Shown one piece after another: positions 8,307 to 17,910 of a stretch of 64,000 nucleotides of DNA (within the stretch, counting starts at the first letter, position 1; every line of letters begins with the position of its first letter). Origin of the DNA: Aeriscardovia aeriphila (GTDB taxonomy: Bacteria > Actinomycetota > Actinomycetes > Actinomycetales > Bifidobacteriaceae); contig NZ_MWWU01000005.1 of the NCBI RefSeq assembly GCF_002259595.1, positions 1-64,000 of the forward strand. Direction: 5' to 3'. The position numbers and the translations under genes are program-made. The notes beneath the pieces were generated by a model, which made no database searches, was not told the origin of the DNA, and worked only from the letters and a program-made list of their open reading frames with translations.

Positions 8307-9905
8307 TTAGGCGGCGAAAAGCTCGCGAATCACGCGATCATCACCCGCATACGCAACATGCTTGTTATGCACTTTGAGCCACTGCTCGTTGCCTTTGCCG
8401 ATAACCAAGATCACGTTGAAACGATCACTGTTTTCGCGCGCATCCGCCACAGCCTGGCGAATAGCCTGCTCGCGGTCCAGAATAATCTGTGCCTTCACAG
8501 CAGGGTTCGTCACATGCGAGAGCATATCGCGGCACACGTTCTCTACCGGCTCACTATCGGTATCATCGGCGGTAAAAATGAACTCGGCAATGCGATCCTG
8601 CGCAGCTTTCACAATGCCTTCTCGCCTGTCGAAAGCCTTATTACCCGACGAACCGGAAATCAGCGTGATGCGCGGGTTCTTCTCCCCGTAGCGCGTGTAC
8701 ACGAAATCTACCAGCACTTTGGTGCTCAGGTAATTGTGAGCAAAGTCAACAATGGCAACCATTCCAGCCGAGCCCGGGGTACCAGCATGGTCCTCGAAAT
8801 GCTCCATCCTGCCGGAAACCGCCACCGTGTTAACCGAAGGCAGAACCGCACGCGTTGCCGGCTCGCTCAAGCTGAAACCTGCTGCTTCCACAATGGCGTA
8901 GGCAGCGGCAACATTTTCGTCATTAAAGTCGCCTTCCATGGCCAAACTGACGCTGGCCAGAAGCTCGCCCTCATGCAGGATGGCAAATTTTTCGTGGCGC
9001 TCGTCTTCTGGAATTGCCACGAAATCGGCGGCATTCTTAACGTTTGCCGGCGTACCCGCAGTGAAAATCTGGGACGACCTTAAAGCGAAAGTTGTCACCG
9101 GCGTACCCACAGCGCGAGCATCAGAGAGCAAAAGATTAGCATGCTTCGTATCCGCACCCAGAACCACACGGCGAGAGCGCGAAATCAGCTGGCGCTTGCA
9201 CGAGAAGTAATCTTCAAAAGTGGGATGCTCAATAGGGCTGATGTGGTCCGGCGAAATGTTGAGGAATGCGCCCACGTCGAAAGTGAGGCCGAACACGCGG
9301 TTGACCTTGTACGACTGGCTGGAAACCTCCATAACCATATGCGTCATGCCGTTGTCAACAGCCTCGCGCAAAAGGTGGAAAAGGTCGAGGCTTTCCGGCG
9401 TCGTCAGCTGCGATTCCACATAGGTTTTGCCGTCCACGCAGTTATCTACCGAGCTGAGCAGGGCCGTCTTATTGCCCGTCAGCTGGGCAAGAAGGTGATG
9501 CACGTAGTAAGCGGTGGTCGTCTTGCCCTTCGTGCCGGTGATACCGATCATCGTCAGCTGCTTCTCCGGATGGCCGTAGAACTCGGCGCTGAGCAAAGCC
9601 ATGGCCTTATGCACGTCGGAAACTACAATCCCCAAGGCTTTGGTGTGCTCGCTCATGTCAGTTTGCGCCACATAGCAGCTCAGAGCGTCCAGCCCGTCGA
9701 GGTATTCGGCTTTGAAGTTTCCCTTGCAAAAGAGCAGCGTTTTCTCGCTTACTTTTCTGGTGTCGTAGCTGATGTCCTCGAAGCTCAAGTCGGCTTGCGG
9801 CCCCAGATTGTCACAATCGGTGGTCCACAGATCGCCAGCAATAAGCTCGTGAAGCAGATTGTTGCTTTTTAGCACGTCAATGACAGTGCGCAAACTGAGC
9901 GCCAT
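8307..9905 (-). CDS. murE: UDP-MurNAc-tripeptide synthetase, probably L-Lys/L-Orn adding
   Basis: MurE adds the third residue to UDP-MurNAc-L-Ala-D-Glu in the cytoplasm. The ATP loop GITGTKGKTTT lies near residue 123, followed by LTTPESLDLFHLL and MEVSSQSYKVNRVFGL. The block FLNISPDHISPIEHPTFEDY resembles the lysine-type enzymes of streptococci rather than diaminopimelate-type ones, which fits bifidobacterial walls. 532 residues is slightly longer than usual. The ATG at 9905 follows AGGAGGTAG. The FemAB gene follows on the same strand. Confidence 0.9.
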   Translation of the reverse strand: MALSLRTVIDVLKSNNLLHELIAGDLWTTDCDNLGPQADLSFEDISYDTRKVSEKTLLFCKGNFKAEYLDGLDALSCYVAQTDMSEHTKALGIVVSDVHKAMALLSAEFYGHPEKQLTMIGITGTKGKTTTAYYVHHLLAQLTGNKTALLSSVDNCVDGKTYVESQLTTPESLDLFHLLREAVDNGMTHMVMEVSSQSYKVNRVFGLTFDVGAFLNISPDHISPIEHPTFEDYFSCKRQLISRSRRVVLGADTKHANLLLSDARAVGTPVTTFALRSSQIFTAGTPANVKNAADFVAIPEDERHEKFAILHEGELLASVSLAMEGDFNDENVAAAYAIVEAAGFSLSEPATRAVLPSVNTVAVSGRMEHFEDHAGTPGSAGMVAIVDFAHNYLSTKVLVDFVYTRYGEKNPRITLISGSSGNKAFDRREGIVKAAQDRIAEFIFTADDTDSEPVENVCRDMLSHVTNPAVKAQIILDREQAIRQAVADARENSDRFNVILVIGKGNEQWLKVHNKHVAYAGDDRVIRELFAA

Positions 9906-10038
9906 GACTACCTCCTGTTGTTCTCGTGCTCATCTTAGCTGCTCTCCTTAACACCAAGCTTTGGAAAAAGTGAGAAAGACGTGAGTATCCCGCATTTCGA
10001 CTCAGTACGCGGTAAAGTCAGAGGAAGGAGGAATACAC

Positions 10039-10692
10039 ATGGCCACTGCAGGAAATATCAAGGCAGAGCGTCAGGCTCGCCGCGAGTATGTTCACGACCG
10101 TCAGAAGATGGTTTTGCGTGCAACATTCGTGTTTTTGACCGTGTGCCTCATCCTCGCCGTGCTCGGCGTTACCGGCGTTTTCCGCCGTTCTGGTGCTGAT
10201 TCCGTGGCTGATTTGTCGAATAACTTCCGCACCACAGCTCCGTGCGCACCTAGCAAGTCGGTTTACCCCAGTGCTTCTCAGGTGGCCGTGCGCGTGCTCA
10301 ACGGGACGGAGAAAAGTGGCATTGCTACTGCTGTTGCTTCGGCTCTCACCAACCGTGGTTTGAACGTGCAAGGCGCGTCTGATTCCCAACTCGTGCTCAA
10401 GCGCACCGAGATTCGCGCTGGTGTGAACGCGCTTCCAGAAGCGTATTTCGTTCTTCACCAGTTCAATGACGCCATCCTGCGTTTGGATGACCGCACCGAC
10501 CAGCTCGTCGATGTGATTGTGGGAAGCTCTTTCTACGACTTGGATAAGTCGAGCCGCTCCAATGTGGAAGCGGGCTCGCTCATCCACTCGATTTCCGGTT
10601 GTGTTGCTCCTGATAAGATCAAGAACCTGCCGAAGGCTCCGGAGCATGAAGCAGTCAACACGAACCCGAACGAAACCCTCAAGACGAGCTGA
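10039..10692 (+). CDS. LytR C-terminal-domain membrane protein
   Basis: A 217-residue protein with a charged cytoplasmic N-terminus, one membrane segment near residues 26-46, and an extracytoplasmic LytR_C-type domain beginning at VAVRVLNGTEKSGIATAVASAL. This domain also occurs at the ends of LytR-CpsA-Psr wall-polymer ligases but here stands alone without the catalytic part. The start is clear from GGAAGGAGG upstream of the ATG. Its coding end overlaps the end of the convergent small gene by 14 bases. Confidence 0.85.
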   Translation: MATAGNIKAERQARREYVHDRQKMVLRATFVFLTVCLILAVLGVTGVFRRSGADSVADLSNNFRTTAPCAPSKSVYPSASQVAVRVLNGTEKSGIATAVASALTNRGLNVQGASDSQLVLKRTEIRAGVNALPEAYFVLHQFNDAILRLDDRTDQLVDVIVGSSFYDLDKSSRSNVEAGSLIHSISGCVAPDKIKNLPKAPEHEAVNTNPNETLKTS

Positions 10693-11029
10693 GTCCGTTC
10701 TCTTTTATGCTGAAGCTGAGTGAATCTTTCAGCCACTGTACTTCGTTAGGGTCGAGGTGCTCTGCTCTTTCAACAGCCTGGGAAAACAGCTGAACAAATT
10801 GCTGCTTTGTTTCTGCACTTGTTGCTTGAGCTAGCACATCAGTAAACACTTCTCCTACGGCCTCAATCTCAGCAAAGGACGCTTGCGTGAGCAGGTAATC
10901 CCGAGCGACCTCATAGCCGTCAACTATCCCACGAGCAAGCTCATCCCACGCTAACTGTACGGAAGTGTCGTCATTGCTATCTACACTCTCTACCTTCTCA
11001 ATCAGGCGGATCAAATCTTCTCTGGTCAT
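10679..11029 (-). CDS. Small acidic protein, possible immunity partner of the EndoU toxin
   Basis: A 116-residue, acidic and probably all-helical protein with no signal peptide. I do not recognise a named family. It is the third gene of the chain DUF4417-EndoU-this gene, all on the minus strand with overlapping ends, which is the usual place of an immunity gene. The frame begins at ATG 11035, but GGAG lies only one base before that codon. The second ATG at 11029 is 7 bases from GGAG and is preferred. The identification as immunity protein is inference from position, size and acidity only. Confidence 0.6.
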   Translation of the reverse strand: MTREDLIRLIEKVESVDSNDDTSVQLAWDELARGIVDGYEVARDYLLTQASFAEIEAVGEVFTDVLAQATSAETKQQFVQLFSQAVERAEHLDPNEVQWLKDSLSFSIKENGLSSS

Positions 11030-11031
11030 GG

Positions 11032-11592
11032 TCATTCTCCTTTACTAAAAATAATCGAGCTTGTCTGCTCAAAAGCAGGAAAGATCGAATCAACTAGACC
11101 TGTAATTCGATTAACGAATGCTTGCAAATCAACGTTCTTATATCTGAACTTATAAAGCTTCGTTTGCTGAGAAAGCCGAGAAGAGTCTGATATGTGCAAT
11201 CTCTTCATTTCAGACTTAGCATCGCGTTTCATGTCATCAATCGAGTGAGAAAAATGATCATGAAGAGCACGACTCGCATCCAGCACAGTCTCTGTCGTCC
11301 AAGAACGAGGAAACCATGCCTGTCCTATTCCTTTCGATTTAGCCCTGTTTTTATGGTTAGGAACATTACCAAGACGAACTCCATTGGCATATTCAAGTAC
11401 GATTTCATATCTAATCCCGTTTTCTTCAAGTATTTGCAAGTTCATCTGACCATGTCCTCCGCTCTTCATCCGTGTAGGTCTGCCGTCTGCACCAAGAACA
11501 AAATTCCCTTCAATGCTATGTATCAAGCCACTATGATCGATTGCATAGCTTCCTTTAGCAGCATAGTAGGTGCCACTTGGCCCGCTTCCCAT
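11032..11592 (-). CDS. EndoU-type nuclease toxin domain protein
   Basis: A 186-residue protein whose middle matches bacterial EndoU ribonuclease toxin domains as I know them: GGHGQMNLQILEENGI, then NGVRLGNVPNHKN, then GIGQAWFPRSW. The His of GGHG, the later His-Lys and the WFP block are the expected conserved points. The N-terminus is Gly/Ser/Tyr-rich and there is no signal peptide, secretion repeat or LXG domain, so delivery is unclear. Its ATG overlaps the stop of the DUF4417 gene (TGATG), suggesting translational coupling, and its stop overlaps the next small gene. Family call from memory of the motif, not from a search. Confidence 0.7.
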   Translation of the reverse strand: MGSGPSGTYYAAKGSYAIDHSGLIHSIEGNFVLGADGRPTRMKSGGHGQMNLQILEENGIRYEIVLEYANGVRLGNVPNHKNRAKSKGIGQAWFPRSWTTETVLDASRALHDHFSHSIDDMKRDAKSEMKRLHISDSSRLSQQTKLYKFRYKNVDLQAFVNRITGLVDSIFPAFEQTSSIIFSKGE

Positions 11593-12242
11593 CAGAAACC
11601 CCTTCTCGTTTGTGCAAAATCACTGGGGTAATACACGATTTCTACTTCTTTCCCATACTTCTCATTCAGTTGAGGCATAGGAGTACCGTGCAGTATTACC
11701 CTTCGAGGAGTGAGTTCACTCATCATCTGATCAAACCCCGCTTCAAACTGATACTTATCTTCTCGAGACCGATAGCAACCATGGTTACTGCAAGCGATTG
11801 TTGAGTTCCGAGGAGCTCCATCGAAACAGAAGCTGTAGGAAGATTGATCTGCCCAACGGATATTGCAAATTACAGGAATTCCATGGTGTTGCATATAGCT
11901 TCCGACAGCACGATTCATATAGGTATTTCCAATTTGCACAGCAAGTGGAGCCCCACGATATAGTGAGCAATCAGGAGTGATGAAACCATCAAATGCTCGT
12001 ATTTCCTGCAAATACTTTTCGGTGTGATTAACTAACTGAGTGAATCTCTGGTCATAGGTGTAGCAATGAATCCACCCTTGGTGATTTGATTCTGAACCCC
12101 GGTGGTCAAATCGAACGAGTCGCTTGGGGAGAGGAACAATGTCGGGCAATGCTTCAATTTGCGGAATATCAAAATCACCCACAAAATTGGCACTCTCTAC
12201 TAATTGTGGTCGCCATCCATCAAAAAACGAATTTGTACTCAT
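11592..12242 (-). CDS. DUF4417-domain protein
   Basis: A 216-residue protein resembling DUF4417 sequences, which are common in phages and mobile islets and have no known function. The pattern FITPDCSLYRGAPLAVQIGN followed by NRAVGSYMQHHGIPVICNIRW and then SFCFDGAPRNSTIACSNHGC is characteristic. It is the first gene of the three-gene chain with the EndoU-like protein, and the ends overlap by one base. Base composition is clearly more AT-rich than in neighbouring housekeeping genes, suggesting acquisition. The start ATG at 12242 faces a divergent XRE regulator. Confidence 0.75.
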   Translation of the reverse strand: MSTNSFFDGWRPQLVESANFVGDFDIPQIEALPDIVPLPKRLVRFDHRGSESNHQGWIHCYTYDQRFTQLVNHTEKYLQEIRAFDGFITPDCSLYRGAPLAVQIGNTYMNRAVGSYMQHHGIPVICNIRWADQSSYSFCFDGAPRNSTIACSNHGCYRSREDKYQFEAGFDQMMSELTPRRVILHGTPMPQLNEKYGKEVEIVYYPSDFAQTRRGF

Positions 12243-12469
12243 TTTTGTCTTTCTATGCTTTGAAACTGTTTACATTCTCAGTATGTTTCGAAGAAGTAGG
12301 GTGCAAAACAGGTTCTCGGTTGTTCCTACACATCAGCTTCGGTGAAAGACCCATACTCTAAATTGATACGATATGAATTCTTTCCCTTTACCAAACGGCT
12401 TTCTAATTTCATAATGGAGAAATAAACCATTGAGAACTTATATGATCTGAAAGGTGATTTTCCAGTAAT

Positions 12470-13033
12470 ATGGAAGATACTAATGAAGAAGGAAAGTCCT
12501 CTGCTTTCGGGAAGCAACTATCACAAATTCGAAAGGAGAAAGGACTTTCACAAGAAGCTCTTTCTCGCGCGAGCGGCGTTTCTACTGCGGCAATAAGCAA
12601 ATATGAGAGAGGCCAACTCATTCCTCGAGCAGATTCTCTTTTCATGCTGGCTCAAGCTCTCAACGTGAGTATGGATGACTTGTATAACGGTGCTAATCTG
12701 CAGACTGCTACAGAACATACAGATGATGAAGCAAAGAAGCTTGTATCTACTCTTCATTGGTTATGGAAGTCTGAATATTTTGGTTACCCTTCTGCAAATG
12801 AAGACGGTGATATCTATATGTTTGCTTACCGATACAAGTACCTTATTCAAAACTTTGGAGATGAGGTCAGAACTCTTTCTCAGTATGAGAATCCTCATCT
12901 CGACGGAATCGAAAAACTCACACACAGTATGATTGAACATTACATTGCACAATTTGACCAAGCAATGCATCCGCAACCTACATATTTTCCATCTGAAGAT
13001 CCATGGGAAGGTCGAATACCACCTGCAAAGTGA
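12470..13033 (+). CDS. XRE-family transcriptional regulator
   Basis: A 187-residue protein with a Cro/CI-type helix-turn-helix at about residues 15-70 (LSQIRKEKGLSQEALSRASG, then TAAISKYERGQLIPRADSL) followed by an ~115-residue C-terminal region rich in Tyr and acidic residues that I do not recognise. It is transcribed away from the DUF4417-EndoU genes, with a 227-base gap that could hold a shared operator, so it probably controls the islet. AT-rich like its neighbours. The ribosome site AAGGTGA is 13 bases from the ATG, rather far. Confidence 0.85.
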   Translation: MEDTNEEGKSSAFGKQLSQIRKEKGLSQEALSRASGVSTAAISKYERGQLIPRADSLFMLAQALNVSMDDLYNGANLQTATEHTDDEAKKLVSTLHWLWKSEYFGYPSANEDGDIYMFAYRYKYLIQNFGDEVRTLSQYENPHLDGIEKLTHSMIEHYIAQFDQAMHPQPTYFPSEDPWEGRIPPAK

Positions 13034-13090
13034 TATCTTATTCCAGCAAAATAGACAGCGGGGAAAATGCCCGTTAAGTAACGTATTTCA

Positions 13091-14518
13091 TTACACTTCT
13101 TTGCTGCCGATTTGATCCCACCACGCTTGCAGCTCGCGTACTGCTTCGTCGTAGCCGATTTCGCCTTCATCGAGGCGAACGGCAAGCATGTGCTTATATG
13201 CTTTGCCGACGAGCGGGCCAGGCTTGATGCCCAGAATCTCCATGATCTGCTGGCCGTTGAGTTCCGGGCGGATTTGAGCGAGGTCTTCCTTCTCCTTGAG
13301 CTCAACAACGCGCTCTTCCATCTCATCCATGGCCTCTTCAAACAAGCGCGCCTTCCGCTTGTTCTGAGTGGTGGCATCAGCCCTCGTCAAACGGTTCAAA
13401 CGGCTATACAAGTGGCCAGAATCCACAACATACCGACGAACTGCAGAATCAGTCCACGGTTCTTCCACATAACCGTGGAACCTCAAATGAAGATCGACGA
13501 GCTTATACACATCAGCGATAAGCTCCTTATCAAAACGCAGTGCGCGCAAACGCTTAGCAGCCATCTTCGCACCTACCGCATCATGGTGATGGAAGCTCAC
13601 CTTGCCATTCGCTTCATACTTTCGCGTGCGCGGCTTACCAATGTCATGCAACAGCGCTGCCATACGCAACGTGAGGTCAGGGCGAGGAACATCACCATCG
13701 GCATCTGTTTCCAACGCAATAGCGCGGTCCAGAACCATGAGCGTGTGCTCGTATACATCCTTATGTGGATGTGACGGATCGACAGTCATGCGCAATGCCG
13801 GGATTTCCGGCATCACAATGTCAGCAATACCAGAGTCCACCAGCTCATCAATGCCATCGGAAGGGTATTTTGCCAACAAAAGCTTGGTCAACTCGTCACG
13901 CACTCGCTCAGCAGAAACGATTTCCAAACGAGGAGCCATATCATAAATAGCTTCCGCCGTTTCCGCCTCAATATCGAAGCCCAGCTGCGCCACAAAACGG
14001 ATGGCACGCATCATGCGCAGAGGGTCATCATCAAATGACTGATGCGGGTCAACCGGGGTGCGCAACAAGCCCTTATCCAAATCGGCCTGGCCGTCGAAAG
14101 GATCAACCAACTCGCAGCTTGGCAATCTTAAGGCCATGCAGTTAATGGTGAAGTCGCGACGAGAAAGATCGCCCTCCAAGGAGTCGCCATATTGCACCTC
14201 CGGCTTGCGTGAATCCGGCTCGTACTCATCCGAGCGGTACGTCGTCACCTCGGCGGAAAGGTCGTGGCCATCAGGAAGGCGGCGCAAGGCACCCAGCGTG
14301 CCAAACTTGCGGCCCATATCCCAAAAACCATCGCGCCCCCACGCGCGCAAAATCGGCTCGAACTCTTCCGGACGGGCGGAAGTAGTGAAATCGTAGTCGT
14401 GGACGGGACGGCCGAGCATCAGGTCGCGCACCGCCCCGCCGACGAGAGCGAGCTCGTATCCCTTCTCCTCGAAGAGGCGGCCCAATTCGATGGCTTCCTC
14501 ACGGACCTCAATGCGCAT
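13091..14518 (-). CDS. cca: CCA tRNA nucleotidyltransferase
   Basis: Adds or repairs the 3' CCA end of tRNAs. The N-terminal polymerase-beta-type head has LVGGAVRDLMLGR followed by the metal-binding DYDFTTSA, then SRRDFTINCMAL. An HD domain follows with LLHDIGKPRTRKYE near residue 285. At 475 residues it is the actinobacterial form with the HD domain. The ATG at 14518 follows AAAGGGAAG. It is divergent from the nudix-murJ cluster, an arrangement known from other actinobacteria. Confidence 0.95.
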   Translation of the reverse strand: MRIEVREEAIELGRLFEEKGYELALVGGAVRDLMLGRPVHDYDFTTSARPEEFEPILRAWGRDGFWDMGRKFGTLGALRRLPDGHDLSAEVTTYRSDEYEPDSRKPEVQYGDSLEGDLSRRDFTINCMALRLPSCELVDPFDGQADLDKGLLRTPVDPHQSFDDDPLRMMRAIRFVAQLGFDIEAETAEAIYDMAPRLEIVSAERVRDELTKLLLAKYPSDGIDELVDSGIADIVMPEIPALRMTVDPSHPHKDVYEHTLMVLDRAIALETDADGDVPRPDLTLRMAALLHDIGKPRTRKYEANGKVSFHHHDAVGAKMAAKRLRALRFDKELIADVYKLVDLHLRFHGYVEEPWTDSAVRRYVVDSGHLYSRLNRLTRADATTQNKRKARLFEEAMDEMEERVVELKEKEDLAQIRPELNGQQIMEILGIKPGPLVGKAYKHMLAVRLDEGEIGYDEAVRELQAWWDQIGSKEV

Positions 14519-14671
14519 GGCTTCCCTTTCACTGGCGACGTACGAGCGTGGTAATCAAGCTGCTGTACGCCTGAGATTACCAACCTTTTATATTAGTGGA
14601 GAAGGGGCGAACACCACAGTTTTTTGACCTCATCACCCCATTTGCACACGCTTGCCCCTATTGTTGAAGTT

Positions 14672-15496
14672 ATGACTACTCCGAGGGACGTTGCGCGCAT
14701 GATGCGCGAGATGACCGTACCCTCGCAGCAGATTCGACCAATGGAAACGTCAATCGGCGAGCGGGAAGGTGCGGTGTTAGGCCAAGTGATGGCCCAGGCA
14801 GAAAATGCCGCCAAGACTACCGCTGAAGCTGAAAAGCCAGCTCAGCCGCCGCTATACAAGAGCCATCATGGCCGCCAAGTCAAGGCAATCTACCTATCTC
14901 GCATCCAGCAGCACGGCCAAACCAACCAGCATGCTCAAGGTGTGCAGCCGCGCGCTCACAAGCCTAACGCGGTGCGACCGACGCCGAATATGATGCCGCC
15001 CAAGAAGCATGCCACCTTGTCGTCGGAAACTTTTGCCAGCCTAGACACTCACGAGCTGCCGATTGTGCGCGAGTATTCTGCCGGCGGCTTGGTGTTTAAC
15101 GAGCGTGGTGAGGTCGCGATTATTGCTCGTCACTCGCGTTCCGGGCATTTGGAGTGGTGCCTGCCAAAGGGCCATATTGAGAAGGGCGAGACTCCGGAAG
15201 AGACTGCCGTGCGCGAAGTCCATGAAGAAACGGGAATTCTCGGAGAAATTCAAGGCTCAATCGCTACCATTGACTATTGGTTCACTGGTGATACTCAGCG
15301 CGTGCACAAACTGGTGCACCATTATGTGTTGAAGCAGGTTTCTGGCGAGCTCAACGTTTTGGGTGACCCAGACCATGAAGCGGAAGATGCTGCATGGGTT
15401 CCGTTTGATGACCTCACGTCAGTGCTGAGTTACCCCAACGAGAGGAGGATCGTGTGGCTCTACACCAGAAAGTACGATCGTCCCTCCACGCTCTAA
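14672..15496 (+). CDS. NUDIX hydrolase
   Basis: A NUDIX pyrophosphohydrolase of about 274 residues. The Nudix box GHIEKGETPEETAVREVHEE near residues 168-190 carries the REVHEE metal ligands. The first ~120 residues are a low-complexity region rich in Gln, Pro, His and Lys. The substrate is unknown. The frame extends back to a TTG at 14624, but ATG 14672 is the first standard start. Its 3' end overlaps the next gene by 43 bases. In actinobacteria this gene often heads the murJ cluster. Confidence 0.85.
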   Translation: MTTPRDVARMMREMTVPSQQIRPMETSIGEREGAVLGQVMAQAENAAKTTAEAEKPAQPPLYKSHHGRQVKAIYLSRIQQHGQTNQHAQGVQPRAHKPNAVRPTPNMMPPKKHATLSSETFASLDTHELPIVREYSAGGLVFNERGEVAIIARHSRSGHLEWCLPKGHIEKGETPEETAVREVHEETGILGEIQGSIATIDYWFTGDTQRVHKLVHHYVLKQVSGELNVLGDPDHEAEDAAWVPFDDLTSVLSYPNERRIVWLYTRKYDRPSTL

Positions 15497-17910
15497 TCCG
15501 CACTCTTGCCAGCACGTGCGTTGCCGCCGCGCTGTTCGTCACTCCTCTGGCTGGGCACGCTGGCCGCGCCTTCGCAGAGACTCCTGCGCCGAGCGTCACC
15601 CCAGCCGTCACACACCTCGCCTTGGGCTCTACCCTGCCCGCCAGCGAAGGCCTGAGCTTGACGCTGGCGAAAGCGACGCCCATCATCACCGCCTCAAGCG
15701 GCTACCAGGCGAGCGTCACCATCACGAATAAGTCGAGTCAAGCCGCACAAGCCGGCACTCTCACGCTTCGCACCTCGCAGTACTCGCTCATTTCCTCGTC
15801 GAACGCTCAAGATTGGGCGGAAGGCCGCTATAACCCTTACCTTTTCGACCTCGCGCAAGTCTCCGTTCCGGCCCTGAAGCGCAACTCGTCGGTGACTGTC
15901 ACCGTCACGCTCAAAGCCGACGACCGTAATCTGGCCAGTTTGCGCAACTGGGGGCCCAAGCCGTTGGAAGTGGTGTACCAGGCTGCCGCTCAGCCCAACT
16001 CGGGCGAGGCTGACCCGCGCACGGGCACTACTCTTTCTGCGCATCTCAACACTTTTGTGACGCGCTCGCACGACGGCCTCGACGAGTTCAAAACCCCTCA
16101 GATGGCGCTGACGGTGGTCATGCCGGTGGTGGCAACGGGCTGGCAGGTGCGCACCCAAACGTCGGATACTGCTTCGGTCAACCAGAAGAGTAAGAAGCTG
16201 GCGGCAACTCTGGCTTTGGTTCACGACCCGATGTCGACGGATTTCCCGCTCACTTTGACGAAGAAGGCGAAGGCGTACACTCTCGCCCAGCTCAAGCTGC
16301 TCAAGGATTACCCGCATCTGCAGTCTGTGGTCGACCCGGCTTTGCTGGCCAGTTTGCGAGAGGACAACACCCCGACCAGTGACAAGGCGCCCGCTTCCCG
16401 CTCGGTGGCAATCTCGCTGTACCAGGCGATGAGTTCCATTTCCCAGCCGTATAGTTTCGACATTTCCCGCCTCACGCTCGACCCGGAAGGCTTTGAAAAG
16501 GCTGGAGTTTCGGCTGACACCTGGTCCGTGCAGGCCGGTGATAGTTTGGCTTCAGATTTTCAGTCCTCTTCATCGTCTTCGTCTTCGCAACCCTCCTCCA
16601 CTGGTGAAAATAGTGGTCAAAGCAAGAAAACTGAGGAGAATTCTTCGTCATCCACGCCTGCGAGCGTTGCCAAGGGCGCTATCGCCTGGGAAGGCTCCTC
16701 TTCCTGGACAGCACGCTCCTTGGAAACCGCTGCTCGCGCAGGCTATAAGACGGTGATTGCGAATTCGGCTCGCCCGGTTGCTGACGATTCGATTGTGGAG
16801 ACGGGCCATGTGGTGATGAACACGGCTGCGGGCGATGTGACGGTGTTGGTTACCCAGTCCACGCTCACCCAGCTTGCTGAAGGGCAAAAAACTTCAGAGC
16901 AGGCACTGGCGGAGAATAGCGATGCCGGCCGTTTGCAGCGTTTTATCGCTCAGTCGGCTATTTTCCAGATGCAGCAGCCTTATGTTCAGCGCAATCTGTT
17001 GGTTTCGTTGGGTTCACGCACTTCGTTGGCCAATTCGCGTGCCCTGTTGTCTGCCTTGCAGTCTGCTGATTGGTTGAAGTCAGGTACTTTGGCTGACCTT
17101 CGTCAGGGTGCGACCAACGTTTCGGCTCATTTTGATCTCGCTCCTGATGGCAACACGGCTCATACGCATGCGGCCTCCACTGCTCGTCAGCTGTCGACGT
17201 TGACGAAAACGTTGACCACCCTTTCGCAGCTGAAGAAGAATGTTCTCGTGAAGGCGAGTGCAAAGAGCAGTGATAATCCTGGGAAAGAGGATAAGACGGA
17301 CAACCCGCAGCCGCTTGCTCGCCAGAATGCGAAGTCGAGCGCCGAGGACGATGTGACGCAAGATGAGTGGCTCGCCAAATTGGAGACCTCGCACATGCAT
17401 TTGGCCTTGGCGAGCTTTGCCAGCGAAAATGTGGACACGCAAAACGGGTCGGCGGACCTTACCGCCTTGCAAGCCGACCAGAAGATGAATGCCGAGCTTT
17501 CCAACGCCGTGAGCATCGTCAAGCCAAGTGTTATCAACGTTTTCTCGGAGTCTGCGCAGACGCCGGTGACGGTGACCAACAGGCTGCCGTACCCAGTGAA
17601 AGTCAAGCTTGCCGCACAAACCGACACGCAGCTGACGACGGTCAGTTCGGAGAAGACGTTAACGGTTCACGAAAACTCGGAAGCGCAGGCCACCTTGCAC
17701 GTGCGCGTCGTGGGGACCTCGCAGACGACGCTCTCCATTCAGGTGACGGACGAGCAGGGCAACGTGTTGGGCGAGCCGCAGACGACGATGTTGTACACGC
17801 AGTTGCCGTTGAATGACCTCTCTGGCGATATTCTCATTGTTCTGGCTGTTGTGCTGGGAATTGTTGGTTTGCGCCGCCAGTTCACAAGAAAGAAGGGCCC
17901 AGACCAGTGA
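15454..17910 (+). CDS. DUF6049-type secreted membrane-anchored protein
   Basis: An 818-residue surface protein with an N-terminal signal sequence (ALIRTLASTCVAAALFVTPL, cleavage near AGHAGRAFAE), a long extracytoplasmic region, and a C-terminal membrane helix (ILIVLAVVLGIVGL) followed by a short basic tail. Position directly before murJ and overall shape match the DUF6049 proteins of actinobacteria; function is unknown but linked by context to peptidoglycan export. The start is GTG 15454, preceded by AGAGGAGGAT. The stop overlaps the murJ start (GTGA). A Ser/Pro-rich stretch lies near residues 370-410. Confidence 0.8.
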   Translation: MALHQKVRSSLHALIRTLASTCVAAALFVTPLAGHAGRAFAETPAPSVTPAVTHLALGSTLPASEGLSLTLAKATPIITASSGYQASVTITNKSSQAAQAGTLTLRTSQYSLISSSNAQDWAEGRYNPYLFDLAQVSVPALKRNSSVTVTVTLKADDRNLASLRNWGPKPLEVVYQAAAQPNSGEADPRTGTTLSAHLNTFVTRSHDGLDEFKTPQMALTVVMPVVATGWQVRTQTSDTASVNQKSKKLAATLALVHDPMSTDFPLTLTKKAKAYTLAQLKLLKDYPHLQSVVDPALLASLREDNTPTSDKAPASRSVAISLYQAMSSISQPYSFDISRLTLDPEGFEKAGVSADTWSVQAGDSLASDFQSSSSSSSSQPSSTGENSGQSKKTEENSSSSTPASVAKGAIAWEGSSSWTARSLETAARAGYKTVIANSARPVADDSIVETGHVVMNTAAGDVTVLVTQSTLTQLAEGQKTSEQALAENSDAGRLQRFIAQSAIFQMQQPYVQRNLLVSLGSRTSLANSRALLSALQSADWLKSGTLADLRQGATNVSAHFDLAPDGNTAHTHAASTARQLSTLTKTLTTLSQLKKNVLVKASAKSSDNPGKEDKTDNPQPLARQNAKSSAEDDVTQDEWLAKLETSHMHLALASFASENVDTQNGSADLTALQADQKMNAELSNAVSIVKPSVINVFSESAQTPVTVTNRLPYPVKVKLAAQTDTQLTTVSSEKTLTVHENSEAQATLHVRVVGTSQTTLSIQVTDEQGNVLGEPQTTMLYTQLPLNDLSGDILIVLAVVLGIVGLRRQFTRKKGPDQ

